NCBI GenBank assembly: GCA_020631865.1
Contig: JACKGS010000002.1
Span: 1-64,000, forward strand
Length of the DNA: 64,000 nucleotides
Reading direction: 5' to 3'
Source of the DNA: Candidatus Nomurabacteria bacterium
Lineage (GTDB): Bacteria > Patescibacteriota > Saccharimonadia > Saccharimonadales > UBA7683
Shown here: positions 60,483 to 64,000 of the stretch, piece by piece
Layout of the letters: every line of letters starts with the position of its first letter
Numbering within the stretch: the stretch's first letter is position 1
Translations under genes and position numbers: made by a program
The notes under the pieces: model-generated
Told to the model about the DNA's origin: nothing
The model's database searches: none
The model's input: only the letters and a program-made list of their open reading frames with translations

Positions 60483-62297
60483 GTGAGCATTCTTTCTGAA
60501 GAACATCAAAAAAAGATCAAAGAACTTTTGATTTCTCAAAAGCACTTAACTCCTAAGGATTTAACAGAGGCCGAAAAGGGTGCTGCGAGTAAAAAGACAC
60601 CATTTTTGAGTTACCTTGTACAAGAGAATCTGTTAACATCCGAAGAGCTTACCAAGCTGACAGCAGATGTACTCGGCTTGCCGTATGTTAATTTAATGGC
60701 TTCTAAGATTGTACCAAGCGTTCTGAATTTACTTCCAGTAGAGGTTGCTGAACGATTTATGGCGGTTCCTCTAGGTGAGATGCAGAATCGACTTGCCGTA
60801 GCCATGATAGACCCTAACAATGTTCAGGCAGTAGATTTCTTGGCAAATAAAATTGGTAAAGCGCTGAAGGTTTACATGGCGAGCGAAGCTGGCATCAGAC
60901 ACGTCTTAGAAGGTTACAATACCGACCTTCAAAAAGGCGTTAGTGAAGCAATCACCTCTGTAGATAGCGAACTTGAAGGTGATGAAAGCTTGAAGGAGAT
61001 CATGAATTCTTCTGGTACGAAAAAGTCAGAAAAAGAAAATGTAGCAACTATTGTTCAAGATTCTCCAATCAGTAGGGCGCTGAGTACTATATTAGAATAT
61101 GCAGTTAGGTCAAGAGCTTCGGATATACATATAGAACCATTAGAACAAAATTTGAGAATTAGGTGCCGAGTTGACGGCGTTCTTAGAGAAATAATGAAGC
61201 TACCAAAGTCTATTGAACCAGCTTTAATTTCTAGGGTAAAAATTCTCTCTAGTCTTAAGATCGATGAGCACCGAATACCGCAAGATGGTCAGTTTACTGT
61301 CAGAATTGGTCAGCATGATGCCGATCTCCGTATCGCTATCAGTCCTGTCGTGTGGGGTGAACAGGTGATTATTCGTATTCTTGATAAAACTAACACAAGT
61401 TTCAAATTAGAAGAGCTCGGTTATATGGGGCGTAGTCTAAGAGCGATCAGAAAAGGCATGAAGCGTCCGAACGGTATGATCATTACGTCCGGTCCTACTG
61501 GATCTGGAAAATCAACAAGCCTATATGCACTTGTGCAAGAAATCAAAAATGATTCCATTAATATTGTGACACTTGAAGATCCAGTTGAATATAAAATGGA
61601 AGGGGTAAATCAGATACAGGTTAATGCCAACGTTGGCCTTACATTTGCAACCGGGCTTCGTTCAATCTTACGTCAAGACCCCGATGTAGTGCTTGTTGGA
61701 GAGATTAGAGATAAAGAAACCGCTAGCTTGGCTATTCAGGCTGCACTCACCGGTCACTTAGTTTTATCAACGCTTCACACAAATTCAGCTGCAGGTGTAT
61801 TGCCCAGGTTACTGGATATGGGCATAGAGCCATTCTTGATTGCCTCAACTGTCAATACGATAATTGGCCAACGCTTAGTTAGAAAAATCTCTGATGATAA
61901 AGCCCCGTATCAAACCAATTCGGCTGAATCAGAGACAGTAAAGAGTGTTGTAAGTAAGTATTTGCCGAAACAACAAGCTGATCTTGCTAAGATTACAGAA
62001 GATATCGGCTATAAAAACTTGCCACTTGCTACCCAAAGCACTTATACTTTATATAGAGGTAAAGAAACTTCACAAACACCGGGTGGGTACAAAGGGAGAA
62101 TTGGTCTTTACGAGGTTATTGACGTAGCTGATGAGATAGAATCGATGATTCTTAATAGATCAACTTCTGGAGAAATCCAGAACAAGGCCTCAGAGCTTGG
62201 GATGATAACCATGCGCGAAGATGGCTACTTGAAGGCACTCACCGGCTTAACAACAATAGATGAAGTCAATCGAGTAACCGCATCTGAAAGTGCCTAA
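60483..62297 (+). CDS. pilB: Type IV pilus assembly ATPase PilB
   Basis: 604 residues; powers pilus extension. GTG start with AAGGAAA upstream. N-terminal GspE-N domain (residues 1-160), then the motor: GPTGSGKSTSLYA (Walker A), the Asp box (ITLEDPVEYK in the form VTLEDPVEY), LRQDPDVVLVGEIRDKETA (Walker B), and STLHTNSAAG (His box). The tetracysteine zinc site normally following the motor is missing: the corresponding stretch before GGYKGRIGLYEV has no cysteine. Otherwise complete. Confidence 0.95.
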   Translation: MSILSEEHQKKIKELLISQKHLTPKDLTEAEKGAASKKTPFLSYLVQENLLTSEELTKLTADVLGLPYVNLMASKIVPSVLNLLPVEVAERFMAVPLGEMQNRLAVAMIDPNNVQAVDFLANKIGKALKVYMASEAGIRHVLEGYNTDLQKGVSEAITSVDSELEGDESLKEIMNSSGTKKSEKENVATIVQDSPISRALSTILEYAVRSRASDIHIEPLEQNLRIRCRVDGVLREIMKLPKSIEPALISRVKILSSLKIDEHRIPQDGQFTVRIGQHDADLRIAISPVVWGEQVIIRILDKTNTSFKLEELGYMGRSLRAIRKGMKRPNGMIITSGPTGSGKSTSLYALVQEIKNDSINIVTLEDPVEYKMEGVNQIQVNANVGLTFATGLRSILRQDPDVVLVGEIRDKETASLAIQAALTGHLVLSTLHTNSAAGVLPRLLDMGIEPFLIASTVNTIIGQRLVRKISDDKAPYQTNSAESETVKSVVSKYLPKQQADLAKITEDIGYKNLPLATQSTYTLYRGKETSQTPGGYKGRIGLYEVIDVADEIESMILNRSTSGEIQNKASELGMITMREDGYLKALTGLTTIDEVNRVTASESA

Positions 62298-62309
62298 AGG
62301 AGGTGGAAA

Positions 62310-63380
62310 GTGGCAGTAGCAAATTTAAGAATTGAAGTACTACTTGAAGAGGTAGTTAAAAAGAAGGCGTCAGATCTTCATTTACAGGTTGGCCTAGCTC
62401 CAATGATTCGTATTGACGGAAAATTGTCTGCTGTTAACGGTGCGCCAATCTTAACAGAGGAGTTGGTTGAGCGTCTAATCTTTTCAATTCTAGATGATGA
62501 TCAAAAGCAGGTGTTGCTTAAGGATAAAGAATTTGATTTCAGCTTTGCTTTTGGTGATCTAGGGCGTTTTCGAGTAAACGCCTATCACGAAAGAGGCAAC
62601 CTTGCTGCCGCACTTCGTCTGATTCCAACTGATATTTTAACTATAGAGCAGTTAGGTTTGCCAAATATTGTAAATAGTTTTGCAGATTATCCCAGAGGTC
62701 TTGTATTAGTAACTGGTCCAACGGGCTCTGGTAAGTCAACAACACTTGCCGCCCTAGTAGATAAGATTAATTCTGAGAGATCAGAGCACATTATTACAAT
62801 AGAAGATCCGATAGAATTCACTCACAGTTCTAAAAGTTCCGTAGTGGTTCAGCGTGAAGTGCATTACGATACATATTCATTTAGTGCGGCATTGAGATCT
62901 AGTTTGCGACAAGACCCAGATGTGGTACTAATTGGTGAGATGCGTGATCTTGAGACTATTTCAGCCGCCATTACAATTGCTGAAACTGGTCACTTGGTTT
63001 TTGCAACACTTCATACTAATTCTGCGGCTCAATCTATAGATCGTATGATTGACGTATTCCCACCACACCAGCAACCCCAGGTTAGAGCTCAGCTTTCTAA
63101 TATATTAATGGCGATTTGTTCTCAGCGCTTAGTCCCTACAATTGGCGGTGGTCGTATTGCTGCTTCAGAAATATTAATAGCCACTCCGGCAGTTAGAAAT
63201 ATTATTCGAGACGGTAAGAGCCATCAACTAGATGCTGTAATTCAAACTGGTGCTGATAAAGGAATGCAATCTATGGATCGCACTTTAATTAGCTTAATTA
63301 AAGCGGGTACAATAACTTATGATGATGCCAAGACCTTTGCAGTTGATTTAGAAGAGTTTGAAAGGTTGATGCGAGGCTAG
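62310..63380 (+). CDS. pilT: Type IV pilus retraction ATPase PilT
   Basis: 356 residues; drives pilus retraction, so twitching or DNA uptake. GTG start at 62310, preceded by AAGGAGG. KKASDLHLQVGLAPMIRIDG is the PilT N-terminal signature; Walker A is TGPTGSGKSTTLAA; then ITIEDPIEFTH, LRQDPDVVLIGEMRDLETI and ATLHTNSA; the C-terminal part includes SQRLVPTIGGGRIAASEIL (the AIRNLIRE-type element appears as AVRNIIRDGK). Follows pilB by 12 bases. Confidence 0.96.
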   Translation: MAVANLRIEVLLEEVVKKKASDLHLQVGLAPMIRIDGKLSAVNGAPILTEELVERLIFSILDDDQKQVLLKDKEFDFSFAFGDLGRFRVNAYHERGNLAAALRLIPTDILTIEQLGLPNIVNSFADYPRGLVLVTGPTGSGKSTTLAALVDKINSERSEHIITIEDPIEFTHSSKSSVVVQREVHYDTYSFSAALRSSLRQDPDVVLIGEMRDLETISAAITIAETGHLVFATLHTNSAAQSIDRMIDVFPPHQQPQVRAQLSNILMAICSQRLVPTIGGGRIAASEILIATPAVRNIIRDGKSHQLDAVIQTGADKGMQSMDRTLISLIKAGTITYDDAKTFAVDLEEFERLMRG

Positions 63381-63383
63381 AAT

Positions 63384-63478
<95 letters not shown>

Positions 63479-63494
63479 CAGACGAGGTTTACGC

Positions 63495-64000
63495 ATGATT
63501 ACTTTTCAATACACTGCCAAAAAACAAGATGGTACTATTGCAAAAGGTCTAGTTGAGGCGGAAACTGAATCTGCGGCAGGCAAACTATTGATAGCTCAGG
63601 GTCTTGCACCTTTGCACATTTCAATTAAAGAAGAAGGAAGTAGCTTGCTAGCAAGATTAACTAGTAGAATTAGCACAAAAGATAAGATTCTATTTAGTCG
63701 TCAGCTTTCTACTTTGATTAATGCAGGGCTTCCTTTAACGCAAAGCCTTAGAACTGTTTCTGAGCAAACTAATAATAAGCACTTCACAATGATCATCAAC
63801 CAGATCATAGCTTCAGTTGAGGGAGGTGTTGCGTTTTCTGAGTCTTTAGCAAAGCATCCTGACGTTTTTAATGATGTGTATATCGCATTAATCTCCGCAG
63901 GTGAGACATCGGGTACTTTAGATAAGGCCCTGGAGCGTATCGCAAATCAGCAAGAAAAAGACGCTGATATGATCAGTAAGGTGCGTGGAGCACTCGTGTA
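63495..64000 (+). CDS. pilC: Type IV pilus inner-membrane protein PilC, N-terminal part
   Basis: Starts at ATG 63495 and runs off the window. ITFQYTAKKQDGTIAKGLVEA is the T2SSF N-terminal strand; then KDKILFSRQLSTLINAGLPLTQSL and LISAGETSGTLDKALERIA, the signature of the first cytoplasmic PilC/GspF repeat. It is the platform on which PilB and PilT rotate. The first transmembrane helix would lie just past the end of the window. Confidence 0.95.
   Translation, partial: MITFQYTAKKQDGTIAKGLVEAETESAAGKLLIAQGLAPLHISIKEEGSSLLARLTSRISTKDKILFSRQLSTLINAGLPLTQSLRTVSEQTNNKHFTMIINQIIASVEGGVAFSESLAKHPDVFNDVYIALISAGETSGTLDKALERIANQQEKDADMISKVRGALV

Overview
The window looks like a Patescibacteria (candidate phyla radiation) chromosome, most likely Saccharibacteria (TM7). 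Evidence: low to moderate GC, small tightly packed genes, TGA used as an ordinary stop (against Gracilibacteria/Absconditabacteria), reduced gene repertoire with intact information processing, and a type IV pilus locus. The lineage is an inference from gene content. No rRNA, tRNA or CRISPR array was seen.

Layout. 1-5.4 kb: msrB end, orn, a YjbR-like gene, dnaG, rpoD and a P-loop kinase. 5.4-8.15 kb: a block in which a minus-strand SLC41/MgtE-like gene and the 5' half of polA are both shot through with frameshifts; the 3' half of polA is clean. 9.6-16 kb: membrane protein, RelE-type toxin-antitoxin, dut, GNAT, EamA, HAD, mutM, then a strikingly GC-rich ParB-like gene and a strongly structured non-coding segment. 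16.2-23.3 kb: CIRCE-controlled clpB, holA, rpsT and a DHH-like gene. 23.3-26.6 kb: PIG-L deacetylase and truB (both damaged at their 5' ends) and two zinc metallopeptidases. 26.7-39.8 kb: GCS2-like ligase, ABC-F protein, rpsO-pnp, small enzymes, a uracil-DNA glycosylase and RNase J. 44.9-53.6 kb: ftsK, rpsF-ssb-rpsR, efp, tlyA, a Crp-family regulator and ychF. 54.2 kb to the end: a giant secreted Ig-like protein followed by pilM-N-O-(small)-B-T-C.

The highlight is a diversity-generating retroelement (DGR) at 40.1-44.7 kb. It has a membrane-anchored target protein whose last 60 residues are a variable repeat (VR, 41342-41516), a DGR-type reverse transcriptase (41629-42699), and a template repeat (TR1, 42943-43117). 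VR and TR1 align over 175 bases without gaps. They differ at 25 positions, and every one of these is an adenine in TR1; all 14 Asn codons of TR1 are altered in VR. A second, shorter template-like cassette (TR2, 44499-44708) with a related upstream flank lies beyond a Fic gene, suggesting one reverse transcriptase serving more than one template.

Other recurring themes: at least a dozen genes have a -10 box (often an extended TGn -10) only 6-8 bases before the start codon, implying leaderless mRNAs. Metal-binding cysteines are lost from DnaG, the uracil-DNA glycosylase and PilB. Palindromic or simple-sequence elements sit both between genes and in frame inside genes (udg, mutM, truB and the 30113-31864 gene). 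Four separate stretches of dense frameshifts may be assembly error rather than biology.
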